A program made the translations under genes and the position numbers. From Pedobacter panaciterrae (GTDB lineage Bacteria > Bacteroidota > Bacteroidia > Sphingobacteriales > Sphingobacteriaceae), in assembly GCF_013204795.1 (NCBI RefSeq), contig NZ_JABMKW010000020.1:1736001-1800000 (forward strand): 64,000 nucleotides of DNA. Reading direction: 5' to 3'. Positions 15,319 to 24,129 of the stretch are shown here, in pieces. Numbering within the stretch: position 1 is the first letter of the stretch; every line of letters starts with the position of its first letter. The notes below the pieces were generated by a model. The model was not told where the DNA came from, did no database searches, and saw nothing but the letters and a program-made list of their open reading frames with translations.

Positions 15319-16533
15319 TCACCACTTTATCTTCCTTTTATTTATGTTTATTAACTTGCTGGTTTTGTTAAATGCCAAAGCAAAATCTGCATTATTTATG
15401 CTTACAGAAGAAATTGCTTTGTCAGAATTAACCAGCAATGAAAGATCATACCATGATATATTCTTATTAAGGACCGTAGCGTAATCCAAGCTTATGGTAA
15501 GGGTTTTGCCTGCAATCGTCTCCTTTTTTGTTACGTGATCTTTAATATATTGATATTCTAAAAACTCTCTCAAGCTACAAAATATCGCTACATCTTTAGC
15601 TTTTAAAACGATATTATCAATCCACTGATTAAAATTTTGCACGGCTTTAGGGTCTTTGATTCCGTGAGTACCTATCTCAAAGAAATCAAAAGTATTGCCT
15701 GTAAACAATGAATTAGCCAACTCCCACTGGGCACCATTATTTGACCAATCATCACTAAATGCTCTTCTTATAGCTAGATAATTAAATGGTTTTATATCAC
15801 TTAACTTATTCTTAGGATTATACTTTCCAATTTGCACAAAATCATCAAATGTCCCTTGCGATGAACCACCAATATAACCATAAGCAGACGCCGCTTTATG
15901 AAACCCCACATAGTTACTTGGCACAACAAGTGTATTCATTTTATATCTCTCATTTAACAATATCATTTCATCCAGGTCACGGACGTTCTTCACACGATCA
16001 CTACCGTTATTAAAATTTCCATCTTCATTGTGATAATAGGAATGGTTCATTATGTCCATACCTTTTTGTATCAATGGTAATCGTTGTGTATATGTAGCTG
16101 CAAAATCAGTGTACAGCCCAATTTCCTTATTATTATACTGATTTTTGCCATTCACGGCTAAGCCTAAACTATAATTCTTTTTATTACCACAGCCATCAGT
16201 GTAAAAGGCATTTGATAGTTTTTGATAAGCATTTGTAACGGTTAAGGCAGCATCATCAAACTCCATAAGTATTGCCTTACTTTTATTATATTTCAGTTTG
16301 GGGAAACTTGCACTTGCTGAAGTTGGATTGTCAGCAAACACAACTTTTATTTCAATTTTCCCATTAAAAGCAGGTATTACTGCACCTTCAGGAATTGAAG
16401 GTGGGAGTATTTCTTCTTTAACCGGGGCTTTCTCAGAAACGATCGGGACTTTGTTATTACAACTGAAAACTAAAATTGAGCATATTGCAAATAGACCGAA
16501 GGCTGATACTTTTCCCATAACATGTTTTCGCAA
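15319..16533 (-). CDS. Polysaccharide deacetylase-like lipoprotein
   Basis: 404 residues. Lipoprotein signal with Cys25 (LVFSC). NodB-like deacetylase motifs are present: ILMEFDDAA (Asp93-Asp94) and MNHSYYHNED (His164, His168), the metal triad of carbohydrate esterase 4. The length and the C-terminal beta-rich part (from ~330, TISLDYATV) exceed a plain NodB domain. It probably removes acyl groups from an extracellular glycan. Last gene of a minus-strand operon behind two metallophosphoesterases (52-base gap). Substrate unknown. Confidence 0.65.
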   Translation of the reverse strand: MRKHVMGKVSAFGLFAICSILVFSCNNKVPIVSEKAPVKEEILPPSIPEGAVIPAFNGKIEIKVVFADNPTSASASFPKLKYNKSKAILMEFDDAALTVTNAYQKLSNAFYTDGCGNKKNYSLGLAVNGKNQYNNKEIGLYTDFAATYTQRLPLIQKGMDIMNHSYYHNEDGNFNNGSDRVKNVRDLDEMILLNERYKMNTLVVPSNYVGFHKAASAYGYIGGSSQGTFDDFVQIGKYNPKNKLSDIKPFNYLAIRRAFSDDWSNNGAQWELANSLFTGNTFDFFEIGTHGIKDPKAVQNFNQWIDNIVLKAKDVAIFCSLREFLEYQYIKDHVTKKETIAGKTLTISLDYATVLNKNISWYDLSLLVNSDKAISSVSINNADFALAFNKTSKLININKRKIKW

Positions 16534-16585
16534 AAATACATCTTTTTATCTATTTAAATGTCATATACAGATGTTTCATTCCAGC

Positions 16586-17512
16586 TTAAACCGCTTCATA
16601 CTTAATATATTCATGCTCAAAACTTCCATCCGCATAAAGATTTAAAAGAGAATAGCCGGGAACGGTTTGCTTATAGGCACTTTTACCATCATCACCCGGT
16701 TCCCACCAAAAACCACTTGTAGCACCATTACACAAATAAGCCACATCATTATACCAAACTTTGTCAAGCAAATGAATATGTCCGCTTAAGCAAAGTTTAA
16801 TGTTCTTATTCTTATTAAAAACTTCTATAAATTTCATAATATCCAGATGATTGTAGCTGCCGCTAACTTTAAACGGACCTCTAAAATCTGGTTTATTATC
16901 TACAATGCCTGTACAGCTCAATAAAGGATAATGCGACATGATCAGTGTAGGCTTATCCTGACTGTTCTTCTGTACATCCTGTACAAACCAATTCCACTGC
17001 TGATCATCCAGCATTCCCGGATTTGTAGGATGATTACTGTCCAGCATAATAAAATGCCAGCCATTTTTATCAAAGCTGTAATAATTATGCTCCATTTGCA
17101 GCATCTTTAATACCCCTGCTTTACCTCCCAGCTCATCATCCTTACCCTGCCACCACATGTCATGATTTCCCAATACATGGTGCATAGGAATACCTTTAAC
17201 CACTTGAACACTTTCATTCCAGCAAGCCCATTGTTGCTCTACCCTATCTTTGGTAATGTTGTCGTAATCCGCAGCATAAATAGAATCACCCCCATTAAGA
17301 ATAAGATCAACCTTGTCTTTTTTGATCATTTCCAGACATTTCTTAAAACGGGCAACTGCATTATGTTCCGGCCTGATATGCACATCAGTGATGTGTGCAA
17401 TTTTTAAAGCCTTCTTCTTTATGGGAGCTGCAATTGATGCTTCTGCAACACTGCTCAATGCAATTGTTCCTGCTGCAACTCCAAGTGATTTAATTAAATC
17501 TCTTCTTTTCAT
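16586..17512 (-). CDS. Exported calcineurin-like metallophosphoesterase
   Basis: 308 residues. Tat-like N-terminus KRRDLIKSLGVAAG followed by a hydrophobic stretch to Ala-Ala. The five metallophosphoesterase motifs are complete: ITDVHI (Asp43, His45), LNGGDS (Asp76), LGNHDMW (Asn117, His118), MSHYPLL and LSGHIHL. A di-metal hydrolase of phosphomonoesters or diesters, outside the cytoplasm. It starts 18 bases after the paralogue at 17531-18499, so one operon. Similar to that paralogue (YYSFDKNGFHF/YYSFDKNGWHF), hence an ancient duplication. Confidence 0.85.
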   Translation of the reverse strand: MKRRDLIKSLGVAAGTIALSSVAEASIAAPIKKKALKIAHITDVHIRPEHNAVARFKKCLEMIKKDKVDLILNGGDSIYAADYDNITKDRVEQQWACWNESVQVVKGIPMHHVLGNHDMWWQGKDDELGGKAGVLKMLQMEHNYYSFDKNGWHFIMLDSNHPTNPGMLDDQQWNWFVQDVQKNSQDKPTLIMSHYPLLSCTGIVDNKPDFRGPFKVSGSYNHLDIMKFIEVFNKNKNIKLCLSGHIHLLDKVWYNDVAYLCNGATSGFWWEPGDDGKSAYKQTVPGYSLLNLYADGSFEHEYIKYEAV

Positions 17513-17530
17513 TTATGTGTTTGAATTTAT

Positions 17531-18499
17531 TTACCCCAATTTCCTGTCGGATATATATGGAACAATCGGATAAATGTAAGTCTCCATTTTTACGCCTAGT
17601 TTTTCGGGCGAGGAACCCACAAAAACAGTCTTTTTACCTTTTATCCTAATTCTGCCATTATGCTCTATTTCAATCATCGCCCATAGCGGATCTTTATAAG
17701 GCACCGTATATTTGATATAAGGCTTAGCCTTATCAATCTCTGCAGAATACCTTACCTCTTTGTAATCATCTCCAAGCCATTGGTAGGATGCACTATTGAT
17801 CTGCACATAATGAATATCATTAATATGATTGTAATAGTCCTGATGGTGGTGTCCACTGACCACCAGAATAACCTTTTGTCTGCCTGCTTTTTCATTGGCT
17901 TGCTCAAAGGTGTAACGCAGTAAAGTTCCATTCTCTAATCCTCCAGAATCGTTGTCTATTCCCTGGTGGCAAAAGATAACAGTCGGAAAAGAAGTTGCAT
18001 CCAAATCCTTTTTCAACCATTCCAATTGTGTCTGAGAAATATATCTTGCATATCCTTTTGGACGATCCGGACTTTCATTATGTTCATTGCCATCTAGTAC
18101 CACGAAATGAAAGCCATTTTTGTCAAACGAATAATATTTTGATCTTGCTTTCCAGAATTCAACCACCTGATCGCGTGTATATCCACCATCATTGTCGTGA
18201 TTACCAATAACATGAAACTTATCGCCTTTAAATTGATTCCAAACATCCAACAATGGAGTATTGGCTTCCTTAGGTACGCAAAAATCGCCTCCTTGAATGA
18301 TAAAATCGGGTGATTCAGCATTCATTTCTTTAATGAAGGCTGACAAGCGCTCAATACCGTCGTGCATAATATCATGATGCAAATCAGTGATCATTCCAAT
18401 CCTGATTTTTTTATCTGCCGGACTTAATTCAGGATATCTTGCAAAAAGCAAAGTGCCACCTGCAAGACCAGTTGTTTTTAAAAATTCTTTTCTATCCAT
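17531..18499 (-). CDS. Exported calcineurin-like metallophosphoesterase
   Basis: 322 residues. N-terminus MDRKEFLKTTGLAGG is Tat-like but has a single Arg. Motifs: MITDLHHD (Asp39, His41), QGGDFC, VIGNHDND, FCHQGID and VSGHHHQDY. First gene of the minus-strand operon that continues into 16586-17512 and the deacetylase-like lipoprotein. Its promoter must lie in the 18500-18835 gap, shared with the divergent paralogue at 18836; that gap holds Pho-box-like arrays. Confidence 0.85.
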   Translation of the reverse strand: MDRKEFLKTTGLAGGTLLFARYPELSPADKKIRIGMITDLHHDIMHDGIERLSAFIKEMNAESPDFIIQGGDFCVPKEANTPLLDVWNQFKGDKFHVIGNHDNDGGYTRDQVVEFWKARSKYYSFDKNGFHFVVLDGNEHNESPDRPKGYARYISQTQLEWLKKDLDATSFPTVIFCHQGIDNDSGGLENGTLLRYTFEQANEKAGRQKVILVVSGHHHQDYYNHINDIHYVQINSASYQWLGDDYKEVRYSAEIDKAKPYIKYTVPYKDPLWAMIEIEHNGRIRIKGKKTVFVGSSPEKLGVKMETYIYPIVPYISDRKLG

Positions 18500-18638
18500 T
18501 TCTTATTTTGTAACTTAGAACTCATGCCTTTAGGCGCATTAAATATACAAATACTAAATAAATGTTTAATATTTGTATCCTTATTAATATATAAATAATA
18601 TCAGAACAACATATTGCCTATAACTGCGCCTCACATAG

Positions 18639-18719
18639 TTCACACATTCTACACATATTCTTCACAAAAAGGTACCCGTTTGTGGGTTTGGTGTGAAGGA
18701 GGCGTGAATAATATGTGAA
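18639..18719. promoter_or_regulatory. Divergent pair of Pho-box-like arrays (TTCACA every 11 bp)
   Basis: On the plus strand TTCACA, TACACA and TTCACA start at 18639, 18650 and 18661. On the minus strand TTCACA, TTCACG and TTCACA are at 18692-18697, 18703-18708 and 18714-18719, again exactly 11 bp apart. Another TGTGAA lies at 18733. Two opposed arrays of three half-sites fit cooperative response-regulator dimers serving both divergent phosphoesterase genes. The remaining gap sequence is AT-rich without recognised boxes. Confidence 0.55.
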
Positions 18720-18835
18720 GAAACACTAATCTTGTGAAGAACCATTTAACTTAATCATAACTTCAGGTAATAATTATTTAACCCGAATAACCTTATTATT
18801 GCTATTTTTAATACCATCATTTCTAAAGTTTCACC

Positions 18836-19678
18836 ATGTCAAACAGAAGAATTTTCCTTAAAGGTGGCCTTGCAAGTATACTGTTAGCAGGTCTTTCAAA
18901 AAGTGTTTCGGCCTTAACGCCAAAAACCCATACTAATCTGCCTATGGGTGCAAAAGCAAAACTTCGCTTTGCAATCGCATCAGACGGCCATTATGGGCAG
19001 GCCGGAACAAACTACAAAGAAGACCACGAAAATATCGTTCAATGGATTAATGAAGCCCATAATATTAATGCACTTGATTTTGTAATCTTTAATGGAGATC
19101 TTGTTCATGACCGTCCCGAGTTACTTACTGAAGTAAAGGAAACCTATTTTAGCAAACTCCAAGTTCCATTTTATGCTATCCCCGGCAATCACGACCTTGC
19201 TGATGCAGCACTTTGGAAATCTGTTTTCGGTTATGAGGATAATTATTCCTTTAAAAAAAATGATGTTGGTTTTATCCTGGCAAACACCTCAGATACTAAA
19301 GGTAAATACATATGTCCCGACAATAATTTTATAAAACGAGAGCTCGAAAAGTTTAAAAACTTAAAGACCGTCCTGGTGGTTTTACACATACCTCCGCATT
19401 TCTGGGTACCAGAAAGTCCATTTGTTGATTGCCCTGAAACCATTACCCTACTGCATAGCTACAATAATGTTAAAGCAGTTTTTCATGGACATGACCATAG
19501 TTTGGATGCGGTATTTTACACCAATAAATTACCTCATTTTTTTGATGCACATTATGGTGGTAACTGGGGTACACAATATAAAGGCTATAGAATTGTTGAG
19601 GTTGATGAAGCCGGCAAAATAACTACGTATCAGGTTAATGCGAGTAAGAATCCAGTACTCAATGAAACTAAGTTTTAG
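18836..19678 (+). CDS. Exported calcineurin-like metallophosphoesterase
   Basis: 280 residues. Signal-like MSNRRIFLKGGLASILLAGLSKSVSA with a Tat-type RR. Motifs: ASDGHYG (Asp, His), FNGDLVH, IPGNHDLAD, LHIPPHF and FHGHDHSLD. Third member of the local family, transcribed away from the other two from a shared regulatory region. Probably releases phosphate from extracellular phosphoesters. The 2OG oxygenase gene follows after 89 bases. Confidence 0.85.
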   Translation: MSNRRIFLKGGLASILLAGLSKSVSALTPKTHTNLPMGAKAKLRFAIASDGHYGQAGTNYKEDHENIVQWINEAHNINALDFVIFNGDLVHDRPELLTEVKETYFSKLQVPFYAIPGNHDLADAALWKSVFGYEDNYSFKKNDVGFILANTSDTKGKYICPDNNFIKRELEKFKNLKTVLVVLHIPPHFWVPESPFVDCPETITLLHSYNNVKAVFHGHDHSLDAVFYTNKLPHFFDAHYGGNWGTQYKGYRIVEVDEAGKITTYQVNASKNPVLNETKF

Positions 19679-19767
19679 GGTTACTGAAATTGCAATAGTG
19701 CTTTTTAACAATTAAAAAGACTACCTTCACCAGCCTGCGGTTTTATTCCCGTATAAACCCGCTACTT

Positions 19768-20358
19768 TTGAAAAACACATTTGATTGCCTGATCGATTCT
19801 TTTATAGACCAACAGGTGGGCATTGCCGATCACTTTTTAAGTGAGGGCCTTGCTGCCGATTTAAAGGAAAACCTGATTTCTCTTTACAGTAACAAAATGC
19901 TCCTTTCGGCCGGAACAGGAAACGACAAGGTAATAAGACATAATTCTGAAGTGCGTGGCGACCGTATATATTGGCTAGACCGCGACCACGATACTCCTTG
20001 TGAAAATGCCTTTTTTATCTTAATGGACAGGTTTGTAAAGTATTTAAATGAAACCTGTTATACCGGAATTACCGGATACGAGTTTCATTATACCTTATAT
20101 GAAAAAGGTAGTTTTTATAAAAAGCATCTTGATCAGTTCCAAAATAACGATAGCAGAAAGTATTCAATGATCATCTATTTAAACACAAACTGGATACTAG
20201 CCGATGGGGGTGAATTGTGTATCCACCACGATGATCATTTGCAAAACATATCTCCTGAAAACAGAAAGAGCGTATTTTTTAAAAGCGATGAGCTTATGCA
20301 CGAGGTTTTGCTCACACATCAACCTAGAATGAGCATCACTGGATGGTTAAAGATTTGA
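19768..20358 (+). CDS. 2-oxoglutarate/Fe(II)-dependent oxygenase (prolyl hydroxylase-like)
   Basis: 196 residues with a TTG start; the conserved N-terminus (LIDSFIDQQVGIADHFL) supports it over the later GTG at 19816. The metal triad is visible: His120 and Asp122 in KKHLDQF and His178 in LMHEVLL, with Arg187 (HQPRMSITGW) for 2-oxoglutarate. It hydroxylates a protein or small molecule in the cytoplasm; target unknown. A TACTTTTG -7-like box at 19763-19770 overlaps the TTG, so it either is not used or implies a later start. Convergent with GH92. Confidence 0.8.
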   Translation: MKNTFDCLIDSFIDQQVGIADHFLSEGLAADLKENLISLYSNKMLLSAGTGNDKVIRHNSEVRGDRIYWLDRDHDTPCENAFFILMDRFVKYLNETCYTGITGYEFHYTLYEKGSFYKKHLDQFQNNDSRKYSMIIYLNTNWILADGGELCIHHDDHLQNISPENRKSVFFKSDELMHEVLLTHQPRMSITGWLKI

Positions 20359-20360
20359 AA

Positions 20361-22718
20361 TTACTGAGCCGAAGGAGGCGGAACATCTACCCCCCACTGC
20401 TGATTAGGCTTCGTTCCCATTATTAATACCATTTTCCCACCCTTCATCAATTCATCTCTGTATAACCAGCAATTGTTTAATGGTTTACCGTTGAACGTGG
20501 CCGACTGCACATAAACATTCTCTACTGAAGTATTTTTCGCTTCTATAATCAACTGTTTTTTATTACCCAGTATAATTGTTGCCTTTTCAAAAAGAGGACT
20601 GCCCAATTCAATTATAGGTCGGAGATCGGTAAGTCCTTTCACATCAAACAAACCTAACGCTGCCATTACATACCATGACCCTAACTGCCCCTGGTCCTCA
20701 TCTTGCCCATAGCCATAGCCATGAATGGTTTCTGTACCATAAAACTCATCACAGATCGCTCTTGTCCATTTTTGAGTAAGCCAGGGCTTACCAGAGAAAT
20801 TAAATAACCAGCTGACATGTAAATTAGGCTGATTACCATGATTATAAATTGATTTCACCCCGGAAAAGGCATCAATCTCTTTACCACCTCCAAAACTGTT
20901 TTTTTGTGCAACCGTAAAAACACTATCTAAACGATTGTTAAATTCAGTTTTACCCATTTGAGCGATTAAGCCAGCAGGATTATGAGGTATATAAAAAGTA
21001 TATTGAATGGCATTACCTTCCTGAAAACCCCTCCATGGCTGGTAAGGATCGAACTTATCTATAAAGGAACCATCTGCCCTTTTAGGATGTATCAATTTAT
21101 TTTCAGGATTAAAAAGCAATTTCCAGCCATCAGATCTTTTAATCAGGTTCTGATAATCGTCTTTTTTACCTAAAGCTTTGGCCATTTGCGCTGCAGCAAA
21201 AGCACTAAAACTATATTCCAATGTGTGTGATGCAGAAAAATTTGATCCTAATGAATCTGTTTCCCCTTCGGCATAAGGTACAAAACCGCGCTCAATAAAT
21301 TGCTTGGTGTCCATTTTTCCTGAACCTTCATTTCTGTTTACCCATTCCAGTTCATTTGCTTTTACAGCTTTATAAGCCAAATCTACATCGTAATCTCTGA
21401 TTCCTGAATTATATGCACCGGCAATGGTAAGCCCTATAAAATTTGTTCCTACACCAGATGCAAACTGCCCATTTGCAAGTCCATCGCCAAACCAACCTCT
21501 GTGTTTATAAACTTCTAAATGAGTTTGTACAAAATCTTTATATCTATCCGGATAAGAAAGTGCCCACAGCTGGGTAAGGTTCCAAAAGGCGCCCCAAATG
21601 GCATCCGTGTTGTAGAAATTATACTTGGGTTTCCCTTTTTCATCAAGGGGTAACTGCCCTATTGTTCCGCCGTATTGAGGGAATGTTCCGCTCACATCAC
21701 TTGCAGTTCCCCGGCCCAATAAACCGTGAAACAGGCCGGTATAAAACTTTACTTTATTGTTTTTATCAGTTCCTTCAACATAAATTTTACCCAGTTCCTG
21801 CTCCCACACTTTTTGAGCTCTTGCCTTAGCCTGGTCAAATGAAAGGCTTGTTGCCTCTGCCTCGAAGTTTCTTTTAGCATTTTCTGTTGAGGTATACGAC
21901 AAACCTACTTTCATCTCCACAACAGCTCCTTCGGTCGTTTTATATTCCAAAAACAAACCTGCCCCCTTACCTTTTGCAGATGTGCTGTTCTGAGAAATAC
22001 CTTCGGCATTAAAAGAACCTGTCTTTATTGGCTTCTGACTTGTTTCTCCCCAGAAATACATGGTAATCTGGCCTTTTGGATCATAAGTTTTAATGTATTT
22101 TGGGTATGTGGTTACAAAACCTTCAAAATGAGTATCATCAATCATGCGTACAGCTGCATCTTTCACCTCATCACTTTCGCCCTGCTTATTCCCGATATCC
22201 AAAATAACCCTCGATTGATCATTTTTAGGAAAAGTATAGCGATGAAACCCAACATGTTCCGTTGCTGTAAGTTCAGCTGTAATATTGTAATCATCTAACA
22301 CAACTTTGTAGTAACCAGGCTCGGCTACTTCATTTTTATGATCAAAATGAGAGCGATAACCATCCTCACTACCTTCCAAATCACCGGGCTTCACTTTTAA
22401 AGGACCATTTGCAGGCATAAAAGACACGCCCCCAATTTGCCATTCATGAAAATGGACAAATCCTTCTATAGAGCTATGCCTGGTATCATACCCCACCGCT
22501 TCCCATCCCGATTTATTGCCATAGTGACCATTGGTTGATGGTGCAAGTTTTGCCATCCCATAAGGTAAAGCAGCTGGTGTAAAAAAGAACCAGCGACTAT
22601 GGGCAGTACCAATACCAGAATCTACATACTTTAATACACCTTCCTTCTTTACCTTGCAGGAAGATAGTACTGCAACTGCTAAAAAAGCGGCTATTATGAT
22701 ATTACTATTTCTTCTCAT
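20361..22718 (-). CDS. GH92 glycosidase with Gln in place of the catalytic-acid Glu
   Basis: 785 residues, lipoprotein signal (VAVLSSC, Cys21). GH92 enzymes are calcium-dependent exo-alpha-mannosidases. Family landmarks: VDSGIGTAHSRW, VHFHEWQIGG, DAIWGAFWNLTQLW and YGQDEDQGQLGSWYVMAALGLF (base pair Asp673/Asp675). The usual GNEPS motif, whose Glu is the general acid, reads HGNQPNLH here: Gln630. A Gln at this place is known from a GH92 that releases mannose from mannose-1-phosphate diesters, where no acid is needed. Last gene of the operon PMI-sugar porter-GH92; the start overlaps the transporter stop by 14 bases. Confidence 0.9.
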   Translation of the reverse strand: MRRNSNIIIAAFLAVAVLSSCKVKKEGVLKYVDSGIGTAHSRWFFFTPAALPYGMAKLAPSTNGHYGNKSGWEAVGYDTRHSSIEGFVHFHEWQIGGVSFMPANGPLKVKPGDLEGSEDGYRSHFDHKNEVAEPGYYKVVLDDYNITAELTATEHVGFHRYTFPKNDQSRVILDIGNKQGESDEVKDAAVRMIDDTHFEGFVTTYPKYIKTYDPKGQITMYFWGETSQKPIKTGSFNAEGISQNSTSAKGKGAGLFLEYKTTEGAVVEMKVGLSYTSTENAKRNFEAEATSLSFDQAKARAQKVWEQELGKIYVEGTDKNNKVKFYTGLFHGLLGRGTASDVSGTFPQYGGTIGQLPLDEKGKPKYNFYNTDAIWGAFWNLTQLWALSYPDRYKDFVQTHLEVYKHRGWFGDGLANGQFASGVGTNFIGLTIAGAYNSGIRDYDVDLAYKAVKANELEWVNRNEGSGKMDTKQFIERGFVPYAEGETDSLGSNFSASHTLEYSFSAFAAAQMAKALGKKDDYQNLIKRSDGWKLLFNPENKLIHPKRADGSFIDKFDPYQPWRGFQEGNAIQYTFYIPHNPAGLIAQMGKTEFNNRLDSVFTVAQKNSFGGGKEIDAFSGVKSIYNHGNQPNLHVSWLFNFSGKPWLTQKWTRAICDEFYGTETIHGYGYGQDEDQGQLGSWYVMAALGLFDVKGLTDLRPIIELGSPLFEKATIILGNKKQLIIEAKNTSVENVYVQSATFNGKPLNNCWLYRDELMKGGKMVLIMGTKPNQQWGVDVPPPSAQ

Positions 22719-24084
22719 CCCAAAATGATTCTATTTCTTCCAATGATTTACCCTTGGTTTCGGGCAATAACCTGTAAACAACAAAAAAGGCGACTAAACA
22801 GAAAAAGGCAAATACCCAGAAGGTTGCGGGTGTTCCGGCCTGTTTTAATAATATTGGTGTAACCTGTCCCATTATGGTATCGGCCACCCACATCACCATT
22901 ATACTTACGCCCAAGGCTTTGCCTCTAATATTTGTTGGAAATATCTCAGATGCTACTACAAACTTTAAAGGGCCTATAGAGAACGCAAAACAAGCCAAAA
23001 AAAGCGTAACACTAATAATTAAGAATATACTTGAGGTAAGACCCAGATAAAACAGAAAACCTGTAACAAATAAACTTATTGTTGCCCCAATTGTACCAAT
23101 TAAATAAAGTGGCCTCCTGCCCCAATCGTCAACTTTCCATATCGCAATAAAAGTAAATACCAGATTGGCCACCCCAAATATGATCTGTCCTAAAAAGGAA
23201 TTACTTAGAGCAATACCTGCATCATTTAGTATGGATGGCCCATAATAAATGATGGCATTTATACCGCTTAATTGAGAAAACAAGGGCAGCAAAATACCAA
23301 GCAGCATGGCTTTCCTTAATTTAGGTGATAACAGTTCTTTATACGAGCCGTTATCATCATTTTTTTCTCCGCTTAGGGCTGCCTCAACAGCTTCCTCTTT
23401 ACCGTTATTTATGCTTTTTAAAATGGCTAACCCTTCCAGGTTTCTGCCTTTTTTTATTAACCACCGTGGACTTTCGGGTACAAAAAACAATCCTACCAGA
23501 AACAGTGTGGCAAGCACCCCACCTATACTAAACATGCCACGCCATATTTCTTTAATGTAAACAAGGTCAATTAACCCAGAGGTCGCTGTATGATGTTCAG
23601 AATAATTTAACAGCACCGAATTGGTTATATAGGCCATCAAAATCCCTACAGTAATTGCCAGCTGGTAAAAAGTAACCAGTCTCCCTCTAATAGCTGCCGG
23701 AGATATTTCTGAAAGATACAAGGGTACTACAATTGACGCAATACCAACACCTATACCACCCAATAATCTTGATGCAATTAACCAATCAAGAGATGTTACC
23801 AAAGAACAGCCAATGGCAGAGAAAAGGAATAAAATTGCAGAAATGAAGAGTAGTTTTTTACGTCCAAGTCTATCACTCAAATCTCCTGAAAATGCCACCC
23901 CCACAATACAGCCCACAAGAGCCGAAGAAACAAACCACCCTTCCTGTAATGGAGTTAAATTAAATTGTTTCTCTACAAAGGGCAATACTCCAGATATTAC
24001 CGCCATATCAAAGCCAAAAAGCAAGCCTCCTAAAGATGCAACAAGGGTAATTAAGCCCAAATAAGTTTTATAATTATTATTCAT
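22705..24084 (-). CDS. Sugar porter family MFS transporter
   Basis: 459 residues, 12 membrane segments, inner-membrane sugar:proton symporter of the XylE/AraE type. Landmarks: GLLFGFDMAVISG, SDRLGRKKLL, RLLGGIGVGIAS, VPESPRWLIKKGR, QLSGINAIIYYGPSIL, and the end PETKGKSLEEIESF. It lies between the mannose-6-phosphate isomerase fusion (45-base gap) and GH92 (overlap), so its likely cargo is mannose or a mannose derivative set free by the GH92 enzymes. Confidence 0.92.
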   Translation of the reverse strand: MNNNYKTYLGLITLVASLGGLLFGFDMAVISGVLPFVEKQFNLTPLQEGWFVSSALVGCIVGVAFSGDLSDRLGRKKLLFISAILFLFSAIGCSLVTSLDWLIASRLLGGIGVGIASIVVPLYLSEISPAAIRGRLVTFYQLAITVGILMAYITNSVLLNYSEHHTATSGLIDLVYIKEIWRGMFSIGGVLATLFLVGLFFVPESPRWLIKKGRNLEGLAILKSINNGKEEAVEAALSGEKNDDNGSYKELLSPKLRKAMLLGILLPLFSQLSGINAIIYYGPSILNDAGIALSNSFLGQIIFGVANLVFTFIAIWKVDDWGRRPLYLIGTIGATISLFVTGFLFYLGLTSSIFLIISVTLFLACFAFSIGPLKFVVASEIFPTNIRGKALGVSIMVMWVADTIMGQVTPILLKQAGTPATFWVFAFFCLVAFFVVYRLLPETKGKSLEEIESFWDEKK

Positions 24085-24129
24085 ACTTGCTCGGTTTATA
24101 AATGGTTAGGTATTAGGTTAGGTTATTCT

